From NCBI GenBank assembly GCA_903231505.1, contig CAFBRK010000015.1, positions 1 to 64,000 on the forward strand: a stretch of 64,000 nt of DNA, read 5' to 3'. The notes beneath the pieces are model-generated. The model searched no databases. It saw only the letters and a program-made list of their open reading frames with translations, and was not told the origin of the DNA. A program made the position numbers and the translations under genes. Of the stretch, positions 26,284 through 36,180 are shown piece by piece. Every line of letters starts with the position of its first letter. Within the stretch, counting starts at the first letter, position 1. Origin of the DNA: Olavius algarvensis associated proteobacterium Delta 3 (GTDB lineage: Bacteria; Desulfobacterota; Desulfobacteria; Desulfobacterales; CAFBRK01).

Positions 26284-26724
26284 ATGAAAGCGGTTGTCCA
26301 GCGGGTCACGGAAAGCTCGGTATGCGTTGGTGACAAAAGGGTCGGCCACATCGGGCCGGGGCTGGTTGTCCTGCTCGGTGTCGGGCAGGATGACGGGCCT
26401 GCCGATGCCGACTGGCTGGCCGATAAAATCTGCCATCTGCGGATATTCGAGGATGAAGCGGGCAAGATGAACCGGTCCCTGCTGGATTCCGGCGGGGAAA
26501 TGCTCATCGTGTCCCAGTTCACCCTTTACGGGGATTGCCGAAAAGGTCGCCGTCCATCATTTACCCGGGCCGGTGATCCGGATACCGCCAGGGAACTCTA
26601 CGAATATTTTGTCCGGAAGGTTCGAGCCTATCGCATCCGAACACAAACAGGCCGATTTCGTGCCGAGATGGCGGTACACATCGTCAACCACGGCCCGGTA
26701 ACGCTGATCCTGGAGACACCATGA
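26284..26724 (+). CDS. dtd: D-aminoacyl-tRNA deacylase
   Basis: 146 residues, the normal length. It removes D-amino acids (and glycine) wrongly attached to tRNA. It begins [17 protein letters not shown] and has the catalytic [17 protein letters not shown] and the cross-subunit Gly-Pro motif [12 protein letters not shown] at the end. The ATG follows GAGAAGGA. Its stop overlaps the dacB start by 4 nt (ATGA), so the two are translationally coupled. Confidence 0.97.
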   Translation: MKAVVQRVTESSVCVGDKRVGHIGPGLVVLLGVGQDDGPADADWLADKICHLRIFEDEAGKMNRSLLDSGGEMLIVSQFTLYGDCRKGRRPSFTRAGDPDTARELYEYFVRKVRAYRIRTQTGRFRAEMAVHIVNHGPVTLILETP

Positions 26725-28022
26725 CCCTCATGTCGCACCGGATTTTCCGATGTCACCAGCTCCCCCGGTTAAACGTCCGCGCCGTCCATGGGCGTTACCG
26801 GGTTCACCGGCACGCCGTATGGATATGCTGGCTGCTGGTCACGGTAGGTACGATCGTCGGGGCTGCCTCGCCGGGCCATGCATGGAACCCGACCGTTGGA
26901 GAAAGACTGTCCGGACTGATTGGTGAGAAAGATTCCGTAGCGGTAATGGATGATAGGGATCAGCTGCTGTACGCAAAACACATCGACCAATCCAGAATTC
27001 CCGCCTCGACATTAAAATTGCTGACCAGTTTGGTAGCCATCCACACGCTTGGTCCGGAGTACCGATTTCGCACCGATTTCTACGGGGGCGGCGATCATGC
27101 CCTGAAAGTGAAAGGATATGGCGATCCATTGCTGATCTCGGAAGTGCTATCGGAGATTGCTGGTCAGTTGGCGGATCGTCTTTCAGAACCCGTGGCGGAT
27201 CTGATCCTCGACGATTCCTATTTTCAGAAACCGTTGATCATACCCGGCGTAAACGATTCCCTGAATCCGTATGACGCTCCCAGTGGAGCGCTGTGCGCGA
27301 ACTTCAATACCGTCTATTATCAACGCCAAAACGGGGTCTATGTGAGCGCCGAGCCGCAGACCCCGCTGCTCCCGGTGGTCATGGACCGGATCCATCGAAC
27401 CGGGCTGGATCACGGCCGGATCGTACTGAGCCATAACAAACAGGAGCTTCTGTTGTATGCTGGTCAGCTGCTGGCCTATTTTTTGTCGGAGAAAGACCTT
27501 CCGGTTCAAGGGGATATTCGACCCGGTCGGGTCGATCCGGCCACAGACCGGCTCATTCTGGCGCATCGATCGCCGTTCACCCTCGTCCAGGTGATCGAAA
27601 AGATGCTCGAGTTTTCCAATAACTACGTGGCCAACCAGCTGCTGATCGCCGCCGGCGCTCGCGCCTATGGCCCTCCTGGGACATTGGACAAAGGGGTTCG
27701 ACTTCTGAAGGACTACTTGGAACAACAGATGGGCATGCAGGGCGCCGTTTTTGAGGAAGGCTCCGGCATTTCTCGGAAAAATCGCCTAACCGCACGTGTC
27801 ATGCTGCTCATTCTGGATCGATTCACTCCATATCGGCATCTTCTGCAACAAGACGGACCGGTCTGGTTCAAAACAGGGACACTCCATGGCATCCGTACAC
27901 GGGCAGGCTACATTGAGGGGGGCGGAGACGACGTCTACCGGTTCGTAGTGCTGCTGAATTCCAATCGCCATTCCGCCGCACGCATCGTGTCGATCATTCA
28001 GAAAGGATTGGAAGAGGAGTAA
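26721..28022 (+). CDS. dacB: D-alanyl-D-alanine carboxypeptidase/endopeptidase (PBP4/DacB, S13)
   Basis: 433 residues, exported (hydrophobic segment about 33-53 ending at SPGHAW). The penicillin-binding active-site triad is complete: SxxK as S96-T-L-K99 ([11 protein letters not shown]), SxN as FSNNYVANQ, and KTG in [16 protein letters not shown]. The insert domain between SxxK and SxN is smaller than in E. coli PBP4. It trims or cleaves peptidoglycan side chains in the periplasm. The first 30 residues before the hydrophobic core are long for a signal peptide, so the true start may be internal (M4, for example). Confidence 0.92.
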   Translation: MTLMSHRIFRCHQLPRLNVRAVHGRYRVHRHAVWICWLLVTVGTIVGAASPGHAWNPTVGERLSGLIGEKDSVAVMDDRDQLLYAKHIDQSRIPASTLKLLTSLVAIHTLGPEYRFRTDFYGGGDHALKVKGYGDPLLISEVLSEIAGQLADRLSEPVADLILDDSYFQKPLIIPGVNDSLNPYDAPSGALCANFNTVYYQRQNGVYVSAEPQTPLLPVVMDRIHRTGLDHGRIVLSHNKQELLLYAGQLLAYFLSEKDLPVQGDIRPGRVDPATDRLILAHRSPFTLVQVIEKMLEFSNNYVANQLLIAAGARAYGPPGTLDKGVRLLKDYLEQQMGMQGAVFEEGSGISRKNRLTARVMLLILDRFTPYRHLLQQDGPVWFKTGTLHGIRTRAGYIEGGGDDVYRFVVLLNSNRHSAARIVSIIQKGLEEE

Positions 28023-28102
28023 GAAGGAATCCACTCAAGCAATGGGGTATGCAGGAGAGAGTGTCTAAGTTGCCTGAACCTGAATATTATCCCGTCACTT
28101 GA

Positions 28103-28147
28103 TTTTAGGCATTTAAGGCACTTTAGGCATTTTTGGCATTTTTGGCA
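28103..28147. repeat. five tandem 9-nt units, TTTWRGGCA type
   Basis: TTTTAGGCA, TTTAAGGCA, CTTTAGGCA, TTTTTGGCA and TTTTTGGCA run without gaps between dacB and the 3' end of folE2 (both transcribed towards it). It is a short tandem array like the other arrays of the window but AT-rich and single-sided. Its T-rich strand lies downstream of dacB but has no hairpin. Confidence 0.85.
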
Positions 28148-28159
28148 TTTATCATAGCG

Positions 28160-28969
28160 TTATTCACTAGTAATGTGCGCGTAGGCGCTGTGATTATGGA
28201 TCGATTCGAAATTCTCGGCGCTCACGGAAAACCACGTAATGTTGCTATCCGAGTTCAGCACCTGGGCCACGTCCCGGACAATATCTTCAACGAATTTTGC
28301 GTTGGCATACCCCTTCTCCGTCACCCGCTTTTCATCGACCCGTTTCAGAACCGAGTAAACATCGCAGGAAGCGCAGGATTCCACGAGCTCAATTAAATCC
28401 TCGAGCCAGACGAACCGCTTGAAACGCACGGCCAGCCGGACTTCTCCCCGCTGATTGTGGGCACCGGCGTCGCTGATTTCCTTCGAGCAAGGGCAAACGG
28501 AAGTGATGGGCACCAGGACCTCCGAGACCAAATCGACGCGTCCCGTGGGATCACTGTAACCGATCAGGCTGCAGGTATAGTCCATCAATCCCGGCACCTC
28601 GCTGATGGGTGCGGCCTTCTCGATAAAGTAAGGGAAGGTGACTTCGATGTGAGCCGACCGGGCGTTCAGTTGAACTTTCATCTCCTCCAGGATGGTGGAG
28701 AAATTCTCGAGGGATATTTCCGGACGGAAAAGATGAAGAAGTTCGATAAAGCGGCTCATATGGGTCCCCCGGTTTTTGTGGGGAAGATCCACAAACATGT
28801 CGATATTCGCTACGGTGGGCTGGACACGGTTTCGGCGATCCAGTACGGTGATGGGATATCGGATGTTTTTAATGCCCACTTTGTCGATGCGAATGTTGCG
28901 GTTATCCTCTTCGTTCTGGACATCCCGCATATTCCCATGATCTGGACGGTGTTCGTTGGGGGTGAACAT
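28160..28969 (-). CDS. folE2: GTP cyclohydrolase IB
   Basis: FolE2 makes dihydroneopterin triphosphate from GTP for folate (and queuosine) synthesis and works with metals other than zinc. 269 residues. Family motifs are NRVQPTVANIDMFVDLPHKN at the start, THMSRFIELL, PITSVCPCSKEISDAGAHNQRG with the catalytic/metal Cys, and the final FESIHNHSAYA. It is complete. It sits alone after the dacB array and just upstream (on the minus strand) of nothing coding for 130 nt. No folE homologue is visible in the window. Confidence 0.95.
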   Translation of the reverse strand: MFTPNEHRPDHGNMRDVQNEEDNRNIRIDKVGIKNIRYPITVLDRRNRVQPTVANIDMFVDLPHKNRGTHMSRFIELLHLFRPEISLENFSTILEEMKVQLNARSAHIEVTFPYFIEKAAPISEVPGLMDYTCSLIGYSDPTGRVDLVSEVLVPITSVCPCSKEISDAGAHNQRGEVRLAVRFKRFVWLEDLIELVESCASCDVYSVLKRVDEKRVTEKGYANAKFVEDIVRDVAQVLNSDSNITWFSVSAENFESIHNHSAYAHITSE

Positions 28970-29064
28970 GCTGCAACGGTCTCCGTGAAGCTGTCGTGAA
29001 ATTACCGAACATGTCCTGCAAACGTCATCATGTCAGGTATCGGGCGTATCCACATCGATCCAGC

Positions 29065-29811
29065 TCATAACAGATACTCCGGATTGACATGGTGCAGGGC
29101 CCGGAAGATATTTCCCTTGATGTTACGGTTGCTCCGATAGAGCTGCTGGAGCATTTTCTTTATAAAACGTCGCCGGGAGTTGCGGGCCGATGGACACGGG
29201 TTCTCAAATATCGGATAACCCTGCTCGTCCGCCCACTTCCGGATGAGCGTCTCATCGGTGTAGGCTAATGGCCGGATCACGGTGAAGCGTCCGTTGAAGA
29301 ACGGCTGCATCGGGTGCATGGTGCTCACCTCACCGGCATAGCACATGTTCAGAAACAGGGTTTCGATGATGTCATCTTTGTGATGCCCCAGCGCCAGCTT
29401 GGTGCACCCCAGTTCGTCGGCAATTTCAAAGAGTCGCTTCCGCCGCAGACGCGAGCATAGAAAGCATGGGTTTTCACGATTGTCAGGGCTGTGGCCGCGA
29501 AGCCCGTAATCGGTGATCTCGACACGCAGCGAATAACCCATTTTTTGGACAACCGCGGCGATGTCATTCCCCGGCCCGGGAGCGAACCCAGGGTCGATGT
29601 AAACCGGGAATAACCGGTACTGAATCGGGATGCGTCCCAGGCGTTCGGACAGCAGCCACAGGAGGGTCAGGCTGTCCTTGCCGCCCGACACGCCCACAAC
29701 AACCCGGTCGCCATCTTCGAGCATCCCGTACCGGTGGAGCGCTTTGCCAGCGGCGCGATTGAGGGCTTTGTAGGTATGATCTTTCCTGGGCAATTGGAAA
29801 TCACCCGGCAT
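29065..29811 (-). CDS. TtcA-like tRNA thiolation ATPase (PP-loop)
   Basis: 248 residues. The PP-loop SGGKDSLTLLWLL (about 41-53) binds ATP. Cys pair CFLC in NRENPCFLCSRLRRKRLF and a later Cys in IFENPCPSARNSRR match the [4Fe-4S]-binding pattern of TtcA-type enzymes. The signature LALGHHKDDIIETLFLNM is also present. TtcA thiolates cytidine 32 in tRNA; related TtcA-like proteins may have other targets, so I leave the symbol blank. It follows folE2 and precedes rpoZ on the minus strand. Confidence 0.88.
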   Translation of the reverse strand: MPGDFQLPRKDHTYKALNRAAGKALHRYGMLEDGDRVVVGVSGGKDSLTLLWLLSERLGRIPIQYRLFPVYIDPGFAPGPGNDIAAVVQKMGYSLRVEITDYGLRGHSPDNRENPCFLCSRLRRKRLFEIADELGCTKLALGHHKDDIIETLFLNMCYAGEVSTMHPMQPFFNGRFTVIRPLAYTDETLIRKWADEQGYPIFENPCPSARNSRRRFIKKMLQQLYRSNRNIKGNIFRALHHVNPEYLL

Positions 29812-29888
29812 TCACGCAATAGGGGTGGTTCATTGCAGGTCGAAACCCATACACCCGGTCGATCAACGGCGTAAATTGGATCATTCCG

Positions 29889-30098
29889 CTATTCCGCAGC
29901 ATCTTCTTCTTTTTTGATAACGGTGACCTTTCCGGCCGCAACTTCTCGAAGCGCTACGACAATGTCCTCATTCTTGGGTGAGCTAACCAGGTATTCCGAT
30001 CCTTCACGAATCCGGCGTACACGCTTGGCAGCCATGTGAACGAGCAGGAAACGGTTCCGTGTTCGCTTCAGGCAGTCCTCTATAGTGATTCTGGCCAC
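29889..30098 (-). CDS. rpoZ: RNA polymerase omega subunit
   Basis: 69 residues: MARITIEDCLKRTRNRFLLV, then AAKRVRRIREGS and NEDIVVALREVAAGKV, all characteristic of omega. It helps assemble RNA polymerase. A strong AAGGAGG site lies just before the ATG. Four nt further upstream begins copy B of the two-hairpin element (30116), so the leader of this transcript probably folds near the ribosome site. The C-terminal EEDAAE tail is acidic as usual. Confidence 0.95.
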   Translation of the reverse strand: MARITIEDCLKRTRNRFLLVHMAAKRVRRIREGSEYLVSSPKNEDIVVALREVAAGKVTVIKKEEDAAE

Positions 30099-30115
30099 AG
30101 ATCAACCTCCTTATA

Positions 30116-30240
30116 ATATCGTGCGACGATGTTATGAAACGCGACGATGTCGCTGTTGGGGCGAAACGCTGATGCGCCTTCAACGCGGCGGCATTATCCG
30201 CTGCTATTGTGGCGAATACGGTTTATCCCTGCAGCAAGCC
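30116..30240. repeat. two-hairpin element, copy B, in the rpoZ leader
   Basis: The core at 30116-30154 contains ATCGTGCGACGAT and GCGACGATGTCGC joined by GTTATGAAAC. It is followed to about 30240 by a looser conserved part (CATTATCCGC, TATTGTGGCG, TTTATCCCTGC) also present after copy C (32811). In the rpoZ mRNA the core lies 18 nt before the start codon. The rest of the gap to greA (30241-30417) shows no gene. Confidence 0.75.
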
Positions 30241-30417
30241 GCAGAGCATTGCGAAATTTCTTGAATCGGTCCAGCGCCGGAAGCGCCGCACGTTCGCCTG
30301 ACAAAAGATTTTCATCTAACCGGATGTTGTCCCGTTCCGCACCGTTGAGCGGGATCTCCGCTTCGCCACAGCGAGCAACAGGGATTAATAAATTTCCACG
30401 CAGCCGGACCCGGAAAA

Positions 30418-30885
30418 CTATAAAATGTCCACAAGCTCAAAAGCCCGCGGCCCCCCGGGGGTGATGACCCTGATTTCATCCCCCGTTTTCTTTCCGACAA
30501 GGGATTTCCCCAGGGGTGATGAAACGGAGATGCGGCCTTTGTTAATATCGGACTCGTCCGGTCCCACCAGCTGGTATTCCAGTTCCTCACCGGTGTCGAT
30601 GTTTTCGATGAGAACCCGACTCCCGAAAACGGCACGATCTTTCGGCAGGTAGTCCGGATCGATGATTTCCGCCGAAGCGATCTTGTATTCGAGTTCGCTC
30701 AACCGTCCTTCAATAAACGCCTGCCGCTCTTTTGCGGCTTCAAATTCCGCATTTTCGGACAGATCACCGTGGGCCCTGGCCTCTTCGATGGCCTTGATAT
30801 TCCGGGGCCGCTCCACGCTTTTTAAACGGCGCAACTCCTCTTTGAGGGCTTCCAAGCCTTCCTTGGTGATGGGTGTCCGTTCCAA
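30418..30885 (-). CDS. greA: transcription elongation factor GreA
   Basis: 155 residues. The N-terminal coiled coil (about 1-75) begins PITKEGLEALKEELRRLKS and ends in ENAEFEAAKERQAFIEGRL, whose tip carries the acidic DLSENAE residues that act in the RNA polymerase channel. The C-terminal FKBP-like domain includes ARVLIE-type FGSRVLIENID, and SPLGKSLVGKKTGDEI. It rescues backtracked polymerase by stimulating transcript cleavage. It follows leuB by 37 nt on the same strand. Confidence 0.97.
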   Translation of the reverse strand: MERTPITKEGLEALKEELRRLKSVERPRNIKAIEEARAHGDLSENAEFEAAKERQAFIEGRLSELEYKIASAEIIDPDYLPKDRAVFGSRVLIENIDTGEELEYQLVGPDESDINKGRISVSSPLGKSLVGKKTGDEIRVITPGGPRAFELVDIL

Positions 30886-30922
30886 AGTTCTGTCTCCTTA
30901 TGCAAATTCGGGGGATGCCCGT

Positions 30923-32011
30923 CTATCGCTCAGTGGTCTCTGATTTGGAAATGTAGTCCGCGACAAGGTCACCCACCTCCGAGGTGGAAAATCCCATTTG
31001 GCCGGCGCCGACACCTTTTAAATCATCCCGGAGGACTGTTATGATACCATTTTCCACCCGGCCGGCGGCGGCGCTTTCGCCCAGGGTCTCCAGCATCAGC
31101 TGCGCTGAAGAGATGGCAGCCAGGGGATTGATGACCCCCTTACCGGTGTATTTGGGCGCCGATCCACCGATGGGCTCGAACATGGACACCCCTTCCGGGT
31201 TCAGGTTACCGCCGGCAGCGATTCCCATGCCGCCCTGAATCATGGCGGCCAGATCGGTAATGATGTCCCCGAACATATTGTCCGTGACAATGACATCGAA
31301 CCATTCCGGGTTCTTCACCATCCACATGCAGATGGCATCGACGTGGGCATAATCGGTCTCGATATCCGGGTATTCCCGGGCAACCTCATGGAAAGTCCGC
31401 TCCCACAGGTCGAACGCGAAGGTGAGCACGTTGGTCTTTCCGCAGAGGGTCAGCTTGCGTCCCTTATTCCTGCGCCGGCAGTATTCAAATGCATATCGGA
31501 TGCAGCGTTCGACACCTTTCCTGGTGTTGATCGACTCCTGCACGGCGACTTCATCCGGCGTCCCCAGTTTCAGGATCCCGCCGGCACCGGCATACAGACC
31601 TTCTGTGTTTTCCCGCACAACCACAAAATCGATGTCCTCCGGCGTTTTATCCTTCAGCGGGGTATCCACCCCCTCATAGAGCTTGACGGGGCGCAGATTG
31701 ACATATTGGTCCAGATGAAAGCGCATATTCAGGAGGATGCCCTTTTCGAGAATACCGGGCTGGACATCCGGATGGCCGATGGCTCCCAAATAGATGGCGT
31801 CATAGGTTCCCAGTTCCGCCAGGTCGGCCTCTGAAAGTACCACGCCGGTGGCCTTATAGTGGTCTCCACCAAAGGGGAAATAGGTAAAATCAAATCGACA
31901 GCCACAGGCCGTGGCGACGGTATTCAACACCTTGATACCCTCAGCGGTGACTTCAGGCCCGGTGCCATCTCCCGGGATGACGGCGATGTTGTAAGAGGCT
32001 TCTGTTGTCAA
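30923..32011 (-). CDS. leuB: 3-isopropylmalate dehydrogenase-type enzyme
   Basis: 362 residues of the isocitrate/isopropylmalate dehydrogenase family: IAVIPGDGTGPEVTAEGIK at the start, VVVRENTEGLYAG in the substrate site, LCGKTNVLTFAFDLW, and MFGDIITDLAAMIQGGMGIA with metal-binding Asp residues. LeuB oxidatively decarboxylates isopropylmalate in leucine synthesis. It lies outside a leu operon, so relatives acting on tartrate, homoisocitrate or isocitrate cannot be excluded; the length and the ENTEGLY loop favour LeuB only moderately. It is followed by greA. Confidence 0.78.
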   Translation of the reverse strand: MTTEASYNIAVIPGDGTGPEVTAEGIKVLNTVATACGCRFDFTYFPFGGDHYKATGVVLSEADLAELGTYDAIYLGAIGHPDVQPGILEKGILLNMRFHLDQYVNLRPVKLYEGVDTPLKDKTPEDIDFVVVRENTEGLYAGAGGILKLGTPDEVAVQESINTRKGVERCIRYAFEYCRRRNKGRKLTLCGKTNVLTFAFDLWERTFHEVAREYPDIETDYAHVDAICMWMVKNPEWFDVIVTDNMFGDIITDLAAMIQGGMGIAAGGNLNPEGVSMFEPIGGSAPKYTGKGVINPLAAISSAQLMLETLGESAAAGRVENGIITVLRDDLKGVGAGQMGFSTSEVGDLVADYISKSETTER

Positions 32012-32098
32012 TGGTTTTCAACTCCTTTTTAAACGGTGTCTATTTGTCGTCGTTGGGCGCGGCCTCGATGATGCCCCATCCATGGGGCAAGATCGGTT

Positions 32099-32791
32099 TT
32101 ACGTTTCCGGATGTTCCGGGTTCGACAGATAGGCGACGATGGACGAACCCGCGGTCACCGTTTCGCCCTTGCTCACAGTGGGCTTTGAATCCGCCGGCAG
32201 ATAGAGATCCACCCGGGATCCAAAACAGATGATGCCGAATCGTTGACCCCGCCGGAGCACGTCGTCCTGCTGGACCCGGCAGATGATTCGCCGGGCCACG
32301 AGGCCGGCCACCTGAACGAGCCCAAGGGCGCGGCCGTCATCCATTTCGATTTCCAATGCATTGCGTTCATTGTCGTCCGAGGCCTTGTCTAGGCTGGCAG
32401 CCACAAATTTTCCGGGATGATATGCCACCCGGGCCACGCGACCGGTCACCGGCATGCGGTTGACGTGGACGTTAAACACAGACATGAAAGTGCTGATCTT
32501 GATAAAATTGCCGTCTTCAAAAGGATTTCGATCCACCGGGGAGATGGCAATCACTTTACCGTCTGCAGGGGCTATCACCGCCAACGCGTTTTGAGGTACC
32601 ACCCGATCCGGGTCCCGGAAAAAGTAGCAGAGAAATAGAGACACCAAAAGCCCTGCCAACGCGGGAAGGGCCATTTCCAGCAATGCGAATATGGCGGTGA
32701 CAAAGGCGCTTGCACCGATTAGGGGAATGCCCTCCGGGGCAATGGGAACCGCTGTTTTCCGGGGGGGTTCCGGCCAATTGTAATCGGTCAT
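32099..32791 (-). CDS. psd: phosphatidylserine decarboxylase, short (pyruvoyl) form
   Basis: 230 residues. Makes phosphatidylethanolamine from phosphatidylserine. A hydrophobic segment at about 25-58 anchors it. YFFRDPDRVVP, APADGKVIAI, MSVFNVHVNRMPVTG and YHPGKFVAA are typical. The self-cleavage site is ICFGSRVDLYLP with Ser192, which becomes the pyruvoyl group. The usual neighbour pssA is not in the window. Copy C of the two-hairpin element lies 20 nt before its start codon. No good Shine-Dalgarno is seen (GGGCCCGAAAACC precedes the ATG). Confidence 0.93.
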   Translation of the reverse strand: MTDYNWPEPPRKTAVPIAPEGIPLIGASAFVTAIFALLEMALPALAGLLVSLFLCYFFRDPDRVVPQNALAVIAPADGKVIAISPVDRNPFEDGNFIKISTFMSVFNVHVNRMPVTGRVARVAYHPGKFVAASLDKASDDNERNALEIEMDDGRALGLVQVAGLVARRIICRVQQDDVLRRGQRFGIICFGSRVDLYLPADSKPTVSKGETVTAGSSIVAYLSNPEHPET

Positions 32792-32810
32792 GGTTTTCGG
32801 GCCCGATGCT

Positions 32811-32945
32811 AAAATCGTAAAACGATGTTATGAAACGCCACGATGTCGCGGAAAGCTCTACAGGTTTACCCGCCTATGGCGGCGCCGGAGGCGACCAGGG
32901 TTCATCCGCTATGATTGTGGCGGGTTAACATTTTCATCCCTGCGT
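32811..32945. repeat. two-hairpin element, copy C, in the psd leader
   Basis: The core at 32811-32849 (AAAATCGTAAAACGATGTT, ATGAAACGCCACGATGTCGC) resembles copy B at rpoZ. A trailing part with CAGGTTTACCCGCC, GGCGCCGGAGGCGACCAGGG and TTCATCCGCTATGATTGTGG extends to about 32945 and is partly shared with 30180-30240 and 51600-51660. It lies between the proposed psd promoter and the psd start. Confidence 0.75.
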
Positions 32946-33037
32946 AAAACTGCCGCGGTTTCCGAATTTTGGTTACCCGTTCCGTTTAGTTAGAGTAGGC
33001 GACGACGGCTCTGCCGACCTGGTACTTAAAACTGCTG

Positions 33038-33066
33038 CTCATAGTAAATAATCCGGAGCAAGTCAA
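33038..33066 (-). promoter_or_regulatory. possible sigma-70 promoter for psd
   Basis: On the minus strand TTGACT (33066-33061), a 17-nt spacer, then TATGAG (33043-33038). The -35 is good and the -10 weak. It lies just after the tsaB stop codon, and the leader to psd would be about 240 nt and contain copy C of the repeat. Confidence 0.35.
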
Positions 33067-33072
33067 TATATA

Positions 33073-33765
33073 CTATTTCATCGTCCTTTCCCGGGCCAGC
33101 TCCGCATCCGATTTACGGATATAGAAGGGCGCCATGGTGTCGACAGGGTCGCTTTCTCCCCGTTCCAGACGGAATGCAGCCAGGCGCGTCACCGAGGAAA
33201 CCCGGATCCGATTCCACTCCGGCGGCGCCAGGGTTGCATTTTCCCGGTGTCGACGGCGGATCACATCTTCATAGAGGATAACCCCGTCGCCCACAAAAAG
33301 GGTGCGCGCATTGCTTTTAGGGATCGTTTCAGGCGGACCGACACGGGGCACGGTATCCTCCACCAGACGCCCTTGTTCGACCCGATAGACCGCATAGTAG
33401 ACTTCGTTTTTGCGCGCATCGATCACGGCACAAATGCGCTCTGCCACATCACCGACCACTTGTTGGGCCAGCGCTTCGAGGCTGGAAATGCCCGCCAACG
33501 GCTTTCCCGAGGCATAGGCGAGCCCCTTTACCGTGCTGATTCCGATACGAAGACCGGTGAAACTTCCCGGTCCCCGGGTCACGGCAAACCCGTCGATCTC
33601 ATCCAATGCCAGGTCTGCGGCCGCCAGCGCCCTGGAGATGGTATCAACCAGATGTCGTGAATGGGTTTGCCCGGATGTCAGGCAGAGTTCACAAATCGGA
33701 TGGCCGCCATCCGACACGCAGACGCCGCAGATGCGGCTCGATGTGTCCACCGCCAGGATTTTCAT
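33073..33765 (-). CDS. tsaB: tRNA t6A biosynthesis protein TsaB
   Basis: 230 residues of the ASKHA fold: [17 protein letters not shown] at the start, HSRHLVDTISRAL, and the signature FAVTRGPGSFTGLRIGISTVKGLA. It is a non-catalytic partner of TsaD in making threonylcarbamoyladenosine on ANN-decoding tRNAs. It lacks the TsaD metal His pair, as expected. Its ATG overlaps the lon stop by 4 nt, so it is translated from the lon transcript. Confidence 0.95.
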   Translation of the reverse strand: MKILAVDTSSRICGVCVSDGGHPICELCLTSGQTHSRHLVDTISRALAAADLALDEIDGFAVTRGPGSFTGLRIGISTVKGLAYASGKPLAGISSLEALAQQVVGDVAERICAVIDARKNEVYYAVYRVEQGRLVEDTVPRVGPPETIPKSNARTLFVGDGVILYEDVIRRRHRENATLAPPEWNRIRVSSVTRLAAFRLERGESDPVDTMAPFYIRKSDAELARERTMK

Positions 33766-36164
33766 CTCTTGGTCCTGCGGCGTTTTTTCGGATCTTTTTC
33801 CAGCGCCACCGGAAGTACTTCATCCATGTGTTGAACCGGGATGAAGCGAATGCGGCGACGGACGTGACCCGGTATTTCAGAGAGATCCTTCCGGTTTTTC
33901 TCGGGTATAATAATGGTCCGGATCCCGGCCCTGAGAGCCCCCAGCGCTTTTTCCTTCAGTCCGCCGATGGGGAGCACCCGACCCCTGAGGGTGATTTCAC
34001 CGGTCATGGCGACATCCTTGTGAATGCGGATCTGGGTAAGACTTGAAATCAATGCCGTGACCATTGCGATGCCGGCCGAGGGACCGTCTTTTGGAATCGC
34101 GCCGGCGGGTACATGGATGTGCACATCCTGGTTGTCGAGGAGATTTTCCTTGATTTTGAAGACGCCCAGCTGAGCCTTGGCATAGCTGACCGCCGCCCGG
34201 ACGGATTCCTGCATGACTTCGCCCACCTGTCCGGTGATGATCAGTTCTCCCTTCCCGCCGATGAGTGTCGCCTCCACGTAAAGGACCTCACCGCCGATTT
34301 GGGTCCACGCCAAGCCGGTTGCCAGCCCCACCTGGCTCTCTTCCTGGTCCATCTCGGGCTGATATTTGGAGACCCCCAGAAACTTGTGTAGATTCCGACG
34401 GGTGATGGCATACGGCCCCTTTTGGCCTTCTGCGATCCGCCGCGCGACTTTCCGCGACAGACTGCCGATTTCCCGTTCCAGATTCCGAACTCCGGCTTCC
34501 GCCGTGTATTCGGCAATAACTTGCCGGAGGGCACCGGGACTGAGGCTCAATGTTTTCGGCCTCAGTCCATTCTCCTTGATCTGCCGCGGCAACAAATGCC
34601 GGCGGGCAATTTGAATCTTTTCTTCCTCGGTGTATCCGGAGAGGTTGATCACCTCCATCCGATCCAATAATGCCGAGGGGATCGTATCCGTAAAATTCGC
34701 GGTTAGAATGAACATGACATTTGAAAGGTCGAAGGGAAGATTCAAATAATGATCGCTGAACGCATTGTTCTGCTCCGGGTCAAGGGCTTCCAACAGTGCC
34801 GAAGAGGGATCCCCCCGGAAATCGGCACCCAGCTTGTCAATCTCGTCCATCATGAACACCGGATTTTTCGTACCGCATTGCTTGAGGCTCTGTAAGATGC
34901 GTCCCGGCAGGGCACCGATATAGGTACGCCGGTGTCCGCGGATTTCCGCTTCGTCCCGGATCCCCCCAAGGGAAATGCGCACGAACTTCCGTTTGATGGC
35001 CCGGGCGATCGCCTGCCCCAATGAGGTTTTCCCGACTCCGGGCGGTCCCACAAAGCACAAAATGGGCCCTTTCATGCGGGGATTGAGTTTTCGGACACTG
35101 AGATATTCGAGGATCCGGTCTTTAACGTTCTGAAGGCCGTAGTGGTCCCGATCCAGAATGGTCTTGGCCCGGTGGATATCGATGAGGTCCTTGGTTGATT
35201 TATTCCAGGGCATACCCACCAGCCAATCCAGATATGTTCGGACCACCGAAGTTTCCGCGGCATCCGGATGCATTTGGGCCATCCGGCGAAGCTGTTTTTC
35301 AGCTTCTTCCCGTGCCGGTTTCGGCATTCTGGCCCGGCGGATTTTTTTGCTGTATTCCTCGACTTCCTGGCCTCGCTCGTCCAGTTCCCCAAGCTCCCGA
35401 TGGATGGCGCGTACCTGCTCCCGCAGAAAGAAATCCCGCTGGCTCTTGGATATTTCGTCTTTCACATCGGACTGGATCTTGGCCTGCATGGCCGACAGGG
35501 CCAACTCACGGGTGAGCAGGTCATTCACCCTCCGGAGACGGGTAACCGGGTCGGTCGTTTCCAGGATATCCTGGGATTCCTCGATTTTCAGTTTCAGGTT
35601 GGAGGCCACTAGATCGGCCAGTTTGCCCGGTTCTTCAACACGCTCCAGGATACTTCCGATATCTCCGGAATATTCCCCGCGAAGGGACAGGATTTTTTCG
35701 GCCTGTTCCCGGACATTCCGCATTAGCGCCTCTGTTTCAATCGTGATTTTGTCGACCGATTGTTCAAAAATACGGTCAATGCGAACCCGGTAGAAGGATT
35801 TTTTGCGAACATATCGCGTGATTTCGGCGCGTGCCACACCCTGTACCAACGCTTTGACCCGGCCGTCCGGAAGTTTGAGCATCCGCAGCAGACGGCCGAC
35901 GGTCCCCATGGTATAGATGTCGTCCGGCCCCGGGTTTTCAATGATCGGATCTCTTTGAGTGGCCAGCAGCATGTAGCGGTCCCCGGCCAGAGCCTCTTCG
36001 ACCGCCAGAATGGACCGCTTCCGCCCCACAAACAAAGGCAGCAACATGTCGGTAAATATCACGACATCCCTGACCGGCAACAGGGGAAGCTGGTTTGGAA
36101 TGTCCTCTTCGTCGGTGTCGTCCTCGATGAGGTGTATCAGATCGTCTTTATCGGTTTCTGCCAT
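33762..36164 (-). CDS. lon: Lon ATP-dependent protease
   Basis: 800 residues, complete. The N-terminal substrate domain begins about 25 ([13 protein letters not shown]). The AAA+ module has Walker [20 protein letters not shown] and Walker [12 protein letters not shown]. The protease domain carries the Ser of [16 protein letters not shown] and the Lys of [16 protein letters not shown]. It ends in the basic stretch [11 protein letters not shown]. It degrades damaged and regulatory proteins. GGAGG precedes the ATG. A degenerate copy of the two-hairpin element lies 16 nt upstream. No heat-shock (CIRCE) element is visible. Confidence 0.97.
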   Translation of the reverse strand: MAETDKDDLIHLIEDDTDEEDIPNQLPLLPVRDVVIFTDMLLPLFVGRKRSILAVEEALAGDRYMLLATQRDPIIENPGPDDIYTMGTVGRLLRMLKLPDGRVKALVQGVARAEITRYVRKKSFYRVRIDRIFEQSVDKITIETEALMRNVREQAEKILSLRGEYSGDIGSILERVEEPGKLADLVASNLKLKIEESQDILETTDPVTRLRRVNDLLTRELALSAMQAKIQSDVKDEISKSQRDFFLREQVRAIHRELGELDERGQEVEEYSKKIRRARMPKPAREEAEKQLRRMAQMHPDAAETSVVRTYLDWLVGMPWNKSTKDLIDIHRAKTILDRDHYGLQNVKDRILEYLSVRKLNPRMKGPILCFVGPPGVGKTSLGQAIARAIKRKFVRISLGGIRDEAEIRGHRRTYIGALPGRILQSLKQCGTKNPVFMMDEIDKLGADFRGDPSSALLEALDPEQNNAFSDHYLNLPFDLSNVMFILTANFTDTIPSALLDRMEVINLSGYTEEEKIQIARRHLLPRQIKENGLRPKTLSLSPGALRQVIAEYTAEAGVRNLEREIGSLSRKVARRIAEGQKGPYAITRRNLHKFLGVSKYQPEMDQEESQVGLATGLAWTQIGGEVLYVEATLIGGKGELIITGQVGEVMQESVRAAVSYAKAQLGVFKIKENLLDNQDVHIHVPAGAIPKDGPSAGIAMVTALISSLTQIRIHKDVAMTGEITLRGRVLPIGGLKEKALGALRAGIRTIIIPEKNRKDLSEIPGHVRRRIRFIPVQHMDEVLPVALEKDPKKRRRTKR

Positions 36165-36180
36165 GAAACCTCCAGTTAGA

